From positions 682,001 to 746,000 of the forward strand of contig CBDCFV010000006.1 of NCBI GenBank assembly GCA_965216425.1: a stretch of 64,000 nucleotides of DNA. Direction: 5' to 3'. Each line of letters starts with the position of its first letter. The stretch's first letter is position 1. The notes beneath the pieces are model-generated. The model had not been told where the DNA came from, did no database searches, and saw nothing but the letters and a program-made list of their open reading frames with translations. Both the position numbers and the translations under genes were made by a program. This document shows, piece by piece, positions 17,291-26,379 of the stretch. Source of the DNA: CBDCFV01 sp965216425. GTDB taxonomy: Bacteria > Chloroflexota > Dehalococcoidia > Lucifugimonadales > UBA3495.

Positions 17291-18246
17291 TCAAGAGTGC
17301 CGCTGCACGGTCAGATGGTCGAAGTGATGGCGTTCGGTGCAGCCAGCAACCGACTGCTCCATTTGTATGGTGACATGGGCAATTCCAAAGTCCTGGTAGG
17401 CAATCTGCTGCATCTGGAGCCGCAGAGTTTCAAGCTCGCCCGGATAATCCGGGTCAATGAGCACGTGGGCGGTCAAGGACTCGTATCCGGAGGTAATGGT
17501 CCAAGCGTGAATGTCGTGGACCAGAGTCACGCCTTCTACCGCTTCCAGTTCACTGCAAAGAAGAGACATATCCAGGTGGACCGGCGCACCTTCCAGCAGA
17601 ACATGAAAGACTTTGAGCACCAACCGCCAGGAGCTAATCAGGATAAGGACACCGATGAGTACGCCCAGAATGGGGTCCGCAACCCACCAGCCAAAGGCCA
17701 TTGTCAGAAGCCGGAGATAACCACGCCGATTGACCCCATAAAGTCCGCCAACACGTGCTGAAACGCGCCTTCAACATTGAGGCTATGCCCGGCAGAACGG
17801 CGGAGTATCCAGAGGGCAATCAGGTTGACGCCGAGTCCCACCCCACCCGCTGCCAGTACGATACTGCCTTCCACCTCGGGGATATCGCGAAATCGATGAT
17901 AGGCCTCAAAGAAAATCCAGGCGGCAATCAGCCACAGGCTCAGTGCGTTGAACAGCGCGGCCAGCACTTCAGTGCGATAGTATCCGAAAGTACGCTCAAT
18001 GGAGGCCGGACGGTTCGCAATCCACATGGCGAAAAGGGCCAACCCGATGGCGGCGGCATCGGTGAGCATATGGGCGGCGTCGGCCAACAGGGCCAAGCTG
18101 CCGGAAAGGATGCCGGCGACTATCTCGACTGCCATGTAGCCGGAAATCAGCGCAAGCGCAATCAGCAGGCGCCGGCGCCCAGCCATTCGATAGTCATGGG
18201 AATGACCAGCATGGTCGTCGTATTCAGGGCGGTGATCAGATGTCAT
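17291..18246 (-). pseudogene. Cation diffusion facilitator transporter 1, frameshifted
   Basis: A CDF-family (CzcD/ZitB-like) Zn/Cd/Co efflux pump broken into two frames. The N-terminal frame (18246-17704) has a His-rich leader, the metal-site helix ALLADAAHMLTDAAAI, and the TFGYYRTEVLAALFNAL block, then stops after VVISGF. The C-terminal frame (17701-17291) resumes at AFGWWVADPILGVLIG and includes the cytoplasmic domain TLVHDIHAWTITSGYESLTA. Restoring one C near 17708 would read SGLLTMAFGWW, as in the neighbour. It is either a recent inactivating deletion or a sequence error. Together the frames cover the full family length (about 318 residues). Confidence 0.85.
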
Positions 18247-18290
18247 TTCCGGCCTCTAGGACGGTTAGCCGGATTCACCAATCTAGTTCC

Positions 18291-19276
18291 TCATGCCTCA
18301 GCGCGTGTACGGGCTTCCAAATGTCCCACATGGTGGTTTTCGGTACAATCCGCTACCGACTGCTCCATTTGTATGGTGATATGGCGGATGCCAAATTCCT
18401 GGTAGGCGATTCGCCGCAAACGACGTAGAAGCGATTCAAAGTCCCCTTGGTAATCGGGGTCCACCAGCACGTGGGCGGTGAGGGCATCGTAGCCGGAGGT
18501 AATAGTCCAAGCGTGGACGTCATGCACCAGAGTTACACCTTCCACTTCCTCCAGAGCACTGCAAAGCCTGTACATATCCAACCCGGCCGGGACGCTCTCC
18601 AGCAGTACGCGAAATACCTTGATGGCCAAACGGCAAGAACTCACCAGGATCAGTACAGCGATAATGATACTGAGGATGGGGTCAACAAGGTCCCAGTGAA
18701 AAACCAATGTCAGGACACCGGATATAACCACAGCGATGGAGCCCATCAGGTCGGCCACAATATGCCAAAAGGCGCCTTCAACGTTGATGCTGTGCCGCGA
18801 CGAGCGGTAGAGGATCCAAGCTGCCAACAGGTTGATAACAAGTCCTGCGGAGGCGACAGCCAGCATTAATCCGCCTTCCACTTCGTGTCCGTGTCCGTCG
18901 GCGTGTTCCCCAAGCCGCCGGTAAGCCTCGTAGAAAATCCAACTGGCGAGCACCCAAAGAGCAAGAGCGTTGAACATCACTACCAGACCTCGGTGCGATG
19001 GTAGCCGAAGGTGCGCGTAATGGTGGCTGGACGCTCCGCAATCCACATGGCGAACAGCGCCAGACTAATGGCGACTGCGTCGGTAATCATGTGCGTCGCA
19101 TGTGCCAGCAATCCCAAGCTGCCCGAAAGGATGCCGCCGGCTATTTCAATCCCCATGTGGCAGCAAAGCAGAACCAGGACAATTATCAGGCTGCGACGAC
19201 CGGCGCTCCGATAGTTGTCGTCATGGTCGTGCCCGGCGTGGGCGTCGTGATCATGGTGTTCGCGTCTACCATGCAC
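18291..19276 (-). pseudogene. Cation diffusion facilitator transporter 2, frameshifted
   Basis: A tandem paralogue of the previous gene, 44 bp upstream of it. The N-terminal frame (from GTG 19276) has the His/Asp-rich leader HHDHDAHAGHDHDD, the LLAHATHMITDAVAI helix and TFGYHRTEV, then stops at about 18979. The second frame continues VVMFNALALWVLASWIFYEA to the C-terminal domain and ends at 18291. One missing C (GTCTGG for GTCCTGG, about 18984) explains the break. In the first metal-site helix the usual Asp is His (LLAHATHM), so the protein may already have been degenerating. A TATAAT at 19301-19296 fits a -10 box and favours the GTG start, which sits behind GGAGG. Confidence 0.83.
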
Positions 19277-19574
19277 CCCCCTCCATACCAATCGCATTAT
19301 AACTTGGGGAGGTGATACGGCATAGGCAAAGATGGAATGCGGCAGGCACATCGGAAACCGAACGCATTAGGTGCGGGACGTCACCTTTGATGAAGGCTGA
19401 TCTCAGGCAAGAAATAGTGGCGATCTCCAGGTGATGACGACGCTGCGCAACCCGACAACCACCCTGACATGGTGGACGGGACATAGCAACCTAGCCGCTG
19501 CCCTGCGCCGTCACGCTGCTTACCTCCCCAAAGCCTTGGCCTTTAGAGGGCCCCGTACCCTGCAAAAACAAAAA

Positions 19575-19754
19575 CCCCTTCTACACCACCAGGGCCTTTT
19601 CATTCTCTACGTCATTCCCGCGCAGGCGGGAATCCATATAATCTTGCCATGGGAAAGTTGCCATAGGCCGCGGTGATGTGGATTCCCACTTTCGCGGGAA
19701 TGACGGGACCTATGTAACCTAACCCAGAAAATGAAAAGGCCCCTTCTACACCAC
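19575..19754. repeat. Palindromic mobile repeat, copy B, with flanking direct repeats
   Basis: The element runs from AGGGCCTTTTCATTCTC (19591) to GAAAATGAAAAGGCCC. The inner stem is GTCATTCCCGCG with CGCGGGAATGAC. It is flanked by identical 15-bp direct repeats CCCCTTCTACACCAC at 19575-19589 and 19740-19754. The remaining DNA from 19277 to 20018 shows no convincing gene. Confidence 0.85.
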
Positions 19755-20018
19755 AATTCCGAATTGACAATGGAATGAGCCTGATGTTATATTTCGAATC
19801 CGAGTGAACGAAGCACATCACACCTTTGAAGACAGCTTTTAAGGGCAATTCAGCCCTTTCTGCCCGTAGCCACCGACTACGATGACATCCATTATAAAAT
19901 CTGCTTACCCCAAATCACGGCCTCGTATTTTCCCTGACCCCTTTCCTATTGGACCCAGACTAGTCAACTTCGAACAGCGACGCGTGTCGCTCTGATCTCT
20001 AGCCGGGGAGGATTTCAC

Positions 20019-21734
20019 ATGGAAATGCGTGACTTTGTCGTCCGGTTCGCCGGCGAAGGCGGACAAGGGGTGGTAACCTCCGCCGAAGGTTTAGCTCAGG
20101 CCTCCACTCAGGTCGGCTATCACGCCCTGACTTTCGCCACATTCCCCTCTCAAATTCTGGGAGGCCCCACTTGGACCCAAGCGCGGATAGCCGTTGACCC
20201 GGTGCTAAGCCCGGGTGACGACGTGGACGTGCTGGTGGCATTCAATCAAGATGCCTACGACGAGCACAGCCCGGAAGTGCGTGACCAAGGCGTCATCATC
20301 TTCAACTCCAACGAATTCCAGTTGGAAGGAGACCCCCGGGGCTTCGGGCTGCCCTTCGACGAATTGGCTCGCTCCACCGGCAACACCAGGGCCGCCAACA
20401 TGGTCATCATCGGCGCCTTGGGCCACTTGGTGAACATGCCCCAAGAGTACTTGGAGCAGTTCGTTACGAAGCGTTTCAGTCGCGGCAGGACCGGCGACGA
20501 TGAAATAATCGAGTCCAACATCAAGGCAATGTCCCTGGGCCGGGAGCATATGGCCAGCAGCGGCTTGTCCCTAGGCGCTTTGGCCTCGCCCGTGGCGCCG
20601 GACTACGCTCAATTGATGCTCAAAGGCAACGAAGCGGTGGCCTTGGGCGCTCTAGCGGCGGGCTTGGATTTCTACGTCGGTTATCCTATCTCCCCCGCAA
20701 CTACCATCCTGATTTACATGGAAAGGAACTTGGTGGGAGAAGGCAAGTTCGCCTACCAGGTCAGCTCGGAAATCGAGTCCATCACCACTATCCTCGGCGC
20801 GGGTTTCGCGGGAAAGAAGGCCATGACCGCTACTGCCGGACCCGGTTTCTCTTTGATGGGAGAAGGTCTGGGCTTGGGGTGGATCGCCGAGATACCGCTG
20901 GTTGTGGTGGATGTGCAACGGGGTGGACCCGCAACCGGCCTGCCCACCAAGACTGAGCAGTCGGACCTGATGGCCTGCATGTACCCCGCCCACGGCGACG
21001 TGAAGTTGCCGGTCATTGCTGTGGGAACGGTGGAAGAATGTTTCTACGGGGCCATCAAGGCTCTCAGTTGGTCCGAGCGGTACCAGGGTCCGGTTGTTTT
21101 GATGACCGAAATGTCCCTCGCCGAGCGTGCTCAAAATATAGCGAAGCCCGACTTGTCCAAGGTGCATGTCAACGGCCGGGAGGTCTACCGGGGCAACAAC
21201 GGCTACCACCGCTATGCCGGTTTCGAGTTGTCGCCCATGCCCATCCCCGGCAACCCGGGAGCCTACATAGCCAACGGCAGCGAACACGACGACATGGGTG
21301 ATACCACCCACCTCCCCAGCCGGCACGTGCAAATGACTGAGCGGCGCTTCAGCAAGTTGAAGCTTCTCGAAGAGGACGAATACGAACGCGACAGGCCCGA
21401 GGAGTCCATAGCGTTCATGCCTTGGGGCGGCTCCAAGGGGCCCGGGTTGGAAGCTTACCGCCAACTCAAGGAAATGGGTGTGCCGGTAGGCTGGTACTAC
21501 ACAATGTTCCTGAGCCCGCTGCCGCCCAAGTTGTTGGAAGAATTGAAGCAGAAGGACTTGGTCATCGTCCCCGAGTTGAACTACCAGGGACAGTTTGCCA
21601 GCATCCTCCGGTCTTACGGAGTGCGCGCGGAAGCCATAACCCAATACACAGGCCTGCCTTTCAAGGTGCGGGACTTGGTGAACCGGGTCACGGAAATGAC
21701 GGGATCCTTAAAGAAGGAGAAAGCCACGGTATGA
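20019..21734 (+). CDS. korA: 2-oxoacid:ferredoxin oxidoreductase, fused gamma-alpha subunit
   Basis: Oxidatively decarboxylates a 2-oxoacid (probably 2-oxoglutarate) to the acyl-CoA with reduction of ferredoxin, working with the beta subunit next door. The gamma domain occupies about residues 1-185 (RFAGEGGQGVVTSAEGLAQA). The alpha domain follows: GNEAVALGALAAGLDFYVGY, PISPATTI, and TATAGPGFSLMGEGLGL. GGGGAGG lies about 8 bp before the ATG. It overlaps the beta gene by 4 bp (ATGA). The oxoacid specificity is inferred from the fused architecture and is not proven; sucCD at the other end of the window fits a 2-oxoglutarate role in a reductive or oxidative TCA cycle. Confidence 0.9.
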   Translation: MEMRDFVVRFAGEGGQGVVTSAEGLAQASTQVGYHALTFATFPSQILGGPTWTQARIAVDPVLSPGDDVDVLVAFNQDAYDEHSPEVRDQGVIIFNSNEFQLEGDPRGFGLPFDELARSTGNTRAANMVIIGALGHLVNMPQEYLEQFVTKRFSRGRTGDDEIIESNIKAMSLGREHMASSGLSLGALASPVAPDYAQLMLKGNEAVALGALAAGLDFYVGYPISPATTILIYMERNLVGEGKFAYQVSSEIESITTILGAGFAGKKAMTATAGPGFSLMGEGLGLGWIAEIPLVVVDVQRGGPATGLPTKTEQSDLMACMYPAHGDVKLPVIAVGTVEECFYGAIKALSWSERYQGPVVLMTEMSLAERAQNIAKPDLSKVHVNGREVYRGNNGYHRYAGFELSPMPIPGNPGAYIANGSEHDDMGDTTHLPSRHVQMTERRFSKLKLLEEDEYERDRPEESIAFMPWGGSKGPGLEAYRQLKEMGVPVGWYYTMFLSPLPPKLLEELKQKDLVIVPELNYQGQFASILRSYGVRAEAITQYTGLPFKVRDLVNRVTEMTGSLKKEKATV

Positions 21735-22597
21735 GCAAAAAGAACCAGGAATACGACTTCAAATGGTGTCCCGGCTGTGGGGACTTTGGCGTACGCCGCG
21801 CTTTAGAATTCGCTATGATTAACCGTTTGGAAGAAACTGGGCTTCCAATCGAAAATAACGTGGTCGTCGCCGGAATCGGATGTTCCGGGAATCTGGTTCA
21901 CCTTCTTGAGGGCGCCCAGCCCTACGGATTCCATGGCATCCACGGAAGGTCGCTTCCTATCTCGTTGGGAGTGAAAATGGCCCGCCCGGACCTGAACGTG
22001 GTCGTGGTCGCCGGGGACGGCGATTTCCTGAGCATCGGTGGCGAACACATAGGCCCTCAAGCATCCCGGAACCTGAACGTCTGCGCGGTTGTAATGGACA
22101 ACGGCGTTTACGGCCTCACCAAGGGCCAGAGTTCCCCCACCACCAAGATGGGTGAGATCACCAGTTCCACTCCCTTTGGGAAGCTTGAGTCGGCGATAAA
22201 CCCGTTGGAGTTGTACCTCACCTTGGGTGTCTCCTTCGTAGCGTCCGGTTTCTCCAGCCAACCCCGCCCCTTGTCCAAGCTCATAACTCAGGGCATGGAG
22301 CACCCCGGCTTCTCCATCGTTCACGTCCAATCGCCCTGCACCACTTATAACGACACCTATGAAGAGCTTAAGGGGAACGTCAAGAAGGGGATTGAGCCCT
22401 TGCTGTGGGCCCTGCCGGAGGACCATGACCCGTCGGACAAGGCTGCCGCCTACAACGCCTTGCAACAAGGCGGTATCCCGGTGGGCGTCATTTACCAGGA
22501 CGAAAGTCGTCCCTCCCTCGACCAGCAAGTGGAAAACATGTGGACCAGGGCCAGGACCCGGACCGTTCAGCAACTCATGGACGCCTTCGAGTTCTAG
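21731..22597 (+). CDS. korB: 2-oxoacid:ferredoxin oxidoreductase, beta subunit
   Basis: The thiamine-pyrophosphate-binding subunit. Seen: WCPGCGDFGV near the N-terminus, GIGCSGNLVHLL, and the TPP/Mg motif VVAGDGDFLSIGGEH with the downstream CAVVMDNGVYGLTKGQ. The frame extends upstream to 21422, but the ATG at 21731 overlaps the alpha stop and gives 288 residues, the normal size. Only the first CxxC pair and one further Cys of the group are visible, so a proximal Fe-S cluster, if present, would be of the KorB type. Confidence 0.92.
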   Translation: MSKKNQEYDFKWCPGCGDFGVRRALEFAMINRLEETGLPIENNVVVAGIGCSGNLVHLLEGAQPYGFHGIHGRSLPISLGVKMARPDLNVVVVAGDGDFLSIGGEHIGPQASRNLNVCAVVMDNGVYGLTKGQSSPTTKMGEITSSTPFGKLESAINPLELYLTLGVSFVASGFSSQPRPLSKLITQGMEHPGFSIVHVQSPCTTYNDTYEELKGNVKKGIEPLLWALPEDHDPSDKAAAYNALQQGGIPVGVIYQDESRPSLDQQVENMWTRARTRTVQQLMDAFEF

Positions 22598-22613
22598 CCG
22601 CGGACCCAGCTTC

Positions 22614-22638
22614 TACCCTCTCCCACAGGGAGAGGGTA
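22614..22638. repeat. CCCTCTCCC hairpin repeat
   Basis: TACCCTCTCCC pairs perfectly with GGGAGAGGGTA around a 3-base loop. A related sequence is at about 37175-37200. This is a common dispersed intergenic repeat type. Confidence 0.6.
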
Positions 22639-22655
22639 TCAACGTCGCCTTATGA

Positions 22656-22690
22656 AAAGCTCTCCGCTAATGGCGGAGAGCTTTAGTTTT
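22656..22690 (+). terminator. Rho-independent terminator after korB
   Basis: The 12-bp perfect stem AAAGCTCTCCGC (22656-22667) with GCGGAGAGCTTT (22673-22684) is followed by AGTTTT. It is placed 60 bp after the korB stop. Confidence 0.75.
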
Positions 22691-22795
22691 AGAGACTACC
22701 CAGAGTCCTATCCGGGCCTCTTGACCAAATACTGTGCCCATTGGCCCCGGCATCCTTCACGTTAAGTCTGCCCGGATAGCGTGAAAGAGCTACCC

Positions 22796-23206
22796 TCACC
22801 CCCGACCTGCCAGAACTTGAGCATCCTCTATATATGGGCGAGTCTCCATTATCAGGCGTTCAGTGTCCTCGATAGGCTCGCAAACGCCGAAATAGAAACA
22901 CATGCCATGTAGTATTTCCACCCTGGTATGGTAGCGGCCCTGCAAATTGCGGAATTTTGCATCTCCATGAGCCAAATGTCTCAAACCCTGCGTCGTTCGC
23001 AAAATGTGTCCTGTCGATTGCTCAGGTCCCTCTGCGGAGTGCGCCAGAATTAAAGCGTCAGTAGCTCGTTTGGTGGCGCACCAAGCCTTTTCCGCCGCAT
23101 CCCTGATGTCGTTTTGCTCCAACCGCTCCAAAGCTGCTTCCTGAGTCTGGAAAGCATCCGCAAATATGTCGGATGCCGTCATGCCCATAGCCTCATCAAG
23201 TGTCAT
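22796..23206 (-). CDS. HEPN-like small helical protein
   Basis: A 136-residue helical protein. AALERLEQNDIRDAAEKAWC followed by ATKRATDALILAHS resembles HEPN/PaREP1-type domains, like the gene at 8.7 kb. The ATG at 23206 shares one base with the ccmE stop (TAATG), so it is translationally coupled to the ccm operon. An open frame 23 codons further upstream would lie inside ccmE and is unlikely. No ribonuclease motif is certain. Function unknown. Confidence 0.6.
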   Translation of the reverse strand: MTLDEAMGMTASDIFADAFQTQEAALERLEQNDIRDAAEKAWCATKRATDALILAHSAEGPEQSTGHILRTTQGLRHLAHGDAKFRNLQGRYHTRVEILHGMCFYFGVCEPIEDTERLIMETRPYIEDAQVLAGRG

Positions 23207-23721
23207 TAAGAAGCGCCTCCGGGCACGTTTCCCTGCGATGCCTCTTCTTCCAATGACCTGTACTTCGAAGGGCACTTTACCAGGATGGAATCGGCGTGGA
23301 AAACCGCCTCCGTGCCATAGCTGCCTTCAAGGATTATTTCCGAATGGGGGTTAAAGAACAGGTCGGGAAGGACACCTACGTACTCCGCGTCAAGCTGAAC
23401 CCCGGAAAGGCCCAATTCCTTGTCGTGAAGACGGAAACTGGAGGTGATCGAGCGTTCCTGTCGCTGGAAGGAGCCGTCCACCAACTTCCCTGAAACCCTC
23501 AACAACCGCCCGTCGTGGACCTCGTCCTTGTTGAGCAGTTCGTCAACGGTCAGGAAGTACAAGGCGTTTCCCGGAAACGCGGCGTAAACCATGTACCCCA
23601 AAGCCAGAATCACGACTGCGGCCACCACAATGAACCGGGTCCGATTACTGCGCGGTTCCTTATCAGTCTCGCTCCCCGGTATCTCCCCTTCGTGTGTAAG
23701 CCCTTCCAACGGTCCTCCCAT
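23206..23721 (-). CDS. ccmE: Cytochrome c maturation protein CcmE, Cys-type
   Basis: CcmE is the periplasmic heme chaperone of cytochrome c maturation system I. One N-terminal membrane helix (about 29-48) is followed by the OB-fold core (GRLLRVSGKLVDGS, then VQLDAEYVGVLPDLF). The conserved end reads FHADSILVKCPSKY. The usual His of HxxxY that binds heme covalently is replaced by Cys (CPSKY), the CxxxY variant known from some sulfate reducers and archaea. The last in the ccm gene order, followed by the HEPN-like gene. Confidence 0.88.
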   Translation of the reverse strand: MGGPLEGLTHEGEIPGSETDKEPRSNRTRFIVVAAVVILALGYMVYAAFPGNALYFLTVDELLNKDEVHDGRLLRVSGKLVDGSFQRQERSITSSFRLHDKELGLSGVQLDAEYVGVLPDLFFNPHSEIILEGSYGTEAVFHADSILVKCPSKYRSLEEEASQGNVPGGAS

Positions 23722-23804
23722 AACAGCGCTTATACTGTCAGATTATACAATGAAGCTCCAAAGTCCAGCTACAATGCACCCAGTCGTAGACCTGCTTGAC
23801 CGCT

Positions 23805-24002
23805 TCAACGCTCTTCCTGGTCCACTGCTTGCTGGGTCTCCAAAGCCTGTCTTAGCCCCCGGATTTCCTTGGCCATTTCCTGTTGACGCCGGTTAAGAAA
23901 CCAAGCGTACAAAAAGAACACCACCCAGCTAACCGCGAAGGCGGCAAACAAGAAAGGCATATTCCCTGAAGGCGCGCCGGATTGCAGCAATATCATTGGC
24001 AT
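23805..24002 (-). CDS. ccmD: CcmD-like small membrane protein
   Basis: A 65-residue protein with one membrane helix (PFLFAAFAVSWVVFFLYAWF) followed by a basic NRRQQEMAKEIRGL helix. This topology, and the position between ccmC (34 bp away) and ccmE, match CcmD, which helps release holo-CcmE from CcmABC. Sequence conservation in this family is low, so the call leans on context. The ATG at 24002 or an internal Met at about residue 15 could be the start. Confidence 0.75.
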   Translation of the reverse strand: MPMILLQSGAPSGNMPFLFAAFAVSWVVFFLYAWFLNRRQQEMAKEIRGLRQALETQQAVDQEER

Positions 24003-24035
24003 TAAACAGACTCCTCTATGCCGCGGCAGGCAACG

Positions 24036-24734
24036 TCATACCGGATACCTTCCGGCTCTGCGCAACGCCAACCGCATTTCTCCCAACTTGTCTTCACTGT
24101 CCCGCAACGCCGCACGTTCCCATACCAGAAGCGCAAACAAGACCACGAAAGTAACGAGAGAAAACAGCAGCGTCATCAGCATAATCGGCTCAAGCGCTCC
24201 ACTCTCGGCGAATGGCCCGACCACGGGCGACGGATGGATCGACCGCCACCAAACAACGGAGTAGTAGACTATGGGAACGTCAACGAACCCGATGATGCCT
24301 ACAACAGCGGAGTAACGGGCCGCTTTGTCCTGGCTTGGAGCGTAAGAACGGATCATCAGGTAAGAGACGTAGATAAGCCAGAGAATGAGCGTCGTGGTCA
24401 AGCGCGGCTCCCACGTCCACCAAGTGTTCCACACTGGCCGACCCCAGATGATGCCCGTAATCAGGGCCAACGAAACAAATAAAACGCCCACTTCGGCGGA
24501 TGCGTGGGCGACGCTGTCCCAGCGGCGGCCGCGTCGCACCAAGTACCCCACGCTGGCCACGAACACAACGAAAAACGCCAAGAACGACATGATAGCCATG
24601 GGGACATGGAAGTAGAACACCCGCTGCACATCACCCATCACGGCATCGGTCGGCGCAACCATAAAAATCAAGTAGAGATCGGCCAGCATCAAGAGGCCGG
24701 TCACCAACAACAGTATAGTCCGCAAGTTCAGCAT
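24036..24734 (-). CDS. ccmC: Heme exporter membrane protein CcmC
   Basis: CcmC delivers heme to CcmE at the outer face of the membrane. Six membrane helices can be traced. The tryptophan-rich heme-handling motif WGRPVWNTWWTWEPRLT is intact, and His residues in FYFHVPMA and the loop after the WWD-like segment are candidates for heme ligands. Length 232 is normal. Upstream is ccmB (30 bp), downstream ccmD. Confidence 0.93.
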   Translation of the reverse strand: MLNLRTILLLVTGLLMLADLYLIFMVAPTDAVMGDVQRVFYFHVPMAIMSFLAFFVVFVASVGYLVRRGRRWDSVAHASAEVGVLFVSLALITGIIWGRPVWNTWWTWEPRLTTTLILWLIYVSYLMIRSYAPSQDKAARYSAVVGIIGFVDVPIVYYSVVWWRSIHPSPVVGPFAESGALEPIMLMTLLFSLVTFVVLFALLVWERAALRDSEDKLGEMRLALRRAGRYPV

Positions 24735-24764
24735 ACTCCTGTGTCTCTCCAGCGGTTTACCCGG

Positions 24765-25439
24765 CTATTCTTCCACTACCGCCGCGAAAATCCAGGGACA
24801 TATTACTAGAAAAAGCGCGTCGAAAACCGCAATCAACGCCAGCCAAAGCTCCACTCGTCCCCCGGGCCGGACGTCTATGGCCGCTGTGCTGGCTTCGACG
24901 GCGCTTATAACGACCGGCAATATCACCGGGAAAAAAAGCACCGGTAGCATGATTTCCCGGGACCTGGTCTGTACAGCGATGGCGGAAAATAAGGTCCCCA
25001 CCACCGCGAAGCCAAGAGTAGCCATCCCGATGGTCAAAATCAAGGTAAAGGAAAAGGCGGAGAAGTCCAGCAGCACGGCGAACACCGGCAGCAGCGCCGC
25101 CTCGACCAGCAGCATGAAAATAAGGCTGCTGAACGCCTTGCCCAGGAATATGGCGTCCCGGCTCACCGGCGTCAGCAGCAACCCCTCCAGCCCTCCCTGC
25201 TCCTTCTCGCGGACGAATGACCGGTTCATAGCCAGCGTGGCGGCGAAGGTGAACGCCAGCCACAGGATCCCCGGAGCCAGGAAACCTATCCGTTGCGAGG
25301 TGGTATCCAACGCGAAGTTGAACAGCACCACCACCAGCAGGCCGAAGAACAGCACCGAGACCACCATGTCTCTGGAGCGCCATTCGAGCAAAAAGTCCTT
25401 CCAGACCAGGACCAGAACTGGGCCGACGAAGTGCATCAA
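24765..25439 (-). CDS. ccmB: Heme exporter membrane protein CcmB
   Basis: ABC permease partner of CcmA. It shows the typical RSRDMVVSVLFFGLLVVVLF opening and about six hydrophobic helices, with the conserved REKEQGGLEGLLLTPVSRDA cytoplasmic loop and LPVLFFPVILPVVI. Length 224 is normal. The start overlaps the ccmA stop by 4 bp. Confidence 0.92.
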   Translation of the reverse strand: MMHFVGPVLVLVWKDFLLEWRSRDMVVSVLFFGLLVVVLFNFALDTTSQRIGFLAPGILWLAFTFAATLAMNRSFVREKEQGGLEGLLLTPVSRDAIFLGKAFSSLIFMLLVEAALLPVFAVLLDFSAFSFTLILTIGMATLGFAVVGTLFSAIAVQTRSREIMLPVLFFPVILPVVISAVEASTAAIDVRPGGRVELWLALIAVFDALFLVICPWIFAAVVEE

Positions 25440-26179
25440 CTGGTGGCGTCCCCGGCCCCCAAGGAAGCTGTCACGAATTCCCGGAACCTGGCAGGGTCCG
25501 GATAATCGGGCTCTCCGCAGAAACGAATCTTCCCGTCCATCAGCAGCCCCAGCTTACTGGCCCAAGAGAATCCCATTTCGATGTTGTGGGTGCTCATCAC
25601 CACTGTATTGCCTGATGCCGTCCACTGCGCCAGCAACTCCTGAAGGACGGCAACGGAGCCGCGGTCCAGCCCGCTTTCCGGCTCGTCCAGCAGCAACAGA
25701 GGTGGTTGATGCAAAACCGCGCGGGCGATTGCCGCTCGCTTCCGCATCCCGTGGGAAAGCAAACGCACCCGTTGGTCGGCCCTGTCCGCCAAACCGACCC
25801 GCTCCAATGCCTCTTCCGCTAGTTGGTGTGGCTCTTTCAACCCAAAGAGCCGCCCGTAGTAAACAAGGTTCTCCAAACAGGTCAAATCATCGTACAGAAA
25901 CGTCTCGTGGCCCACCACCCCAACCCGACGCCGTACAGACTCAGGCCGTCGGCTAATATCATAACCGGCGATTTCCACCGACCCGGCGTCAGCCCTGACT
26001 TGGGTGGACAATATGCGTAGCAAGGTGGTCTTGCCGGCCCCGTTGGCTCCAAGCAGGCCTAAGCACTCGCCCCATCCCAGCGTGAAATCCAACCCCCAAA
26101 GCACCGGCCAGTCGCCGAATGCTTTCTCCAGGCCCTCCACTTTAATTGCGTATCCCAAAGGACCGCCCGACACGATCAA
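25436..26179 (-). CDS. ccmA: Heme exporter ATP-binding protein CcmA
   Basis: ABC ATPase that powers release of heme-loaded CcmE. Walker A is GANGAGKTTLLRIL. The signature-like segment is LLSHGMRKRAAIARAVLH, with SHG instead of the strict SGGQ. Walker B is LLLLDEPESGLD and the H-loop is VVMSTHNIE. The frame starts at TTG 26179; GTG at 26173, with AAAGG 6 bp upstream, is an equally good start. First gene of the ccmABCDE cluster. ccmF and ccmH are not in the window. The 200 bp upstream hold no further gene. Confidence 0.92.
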   Translation of the reverse strand: MIVSGGPLGYAIKVEGLEKAFGDWPVLWGLDFTLGWGECLGLLGANGAGKTTLLRILSTQVRADAGSVEIAGYDISRRPESVRRRVGVVGHETFLYDDLTCLENLVYYGRLFGLKEPHQLAEEALERVGLADRADQRVRLLSHGMRKRAAIARAVLHQPPLLLLDEPESGLDRGSVAVLQELLAQWTASGNTVVMSTHNIEMGFSWASKLGLLMDGKIRFCGEPDYPDPARFREFVTASLGAGDATS

Positions 26180-26379
26180 CCTTTAACCGGGCGTTGGCGT
26201 TTGACTGTACATATAAAGTGGGCCGACTTTGGGAGGAAGCAATTCTATTTGACTACCGCTATCAAAAGGTAGACCGTACCGAGCCAAGTAAAGGCCTCAC
26301 ATTCTTGAAAAACAGGTTTTATGATAGTGCACGGGTGATTAGGGGCACAAGAAGGCTGTAGCCAAACGCCGATGATCGG

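Noticed and set aside
20652..21644. A 330-codon minus-strand frame inside korA
   Set aside because: Antisense shadow; the korA frame carries all oxidoreductase motifs.
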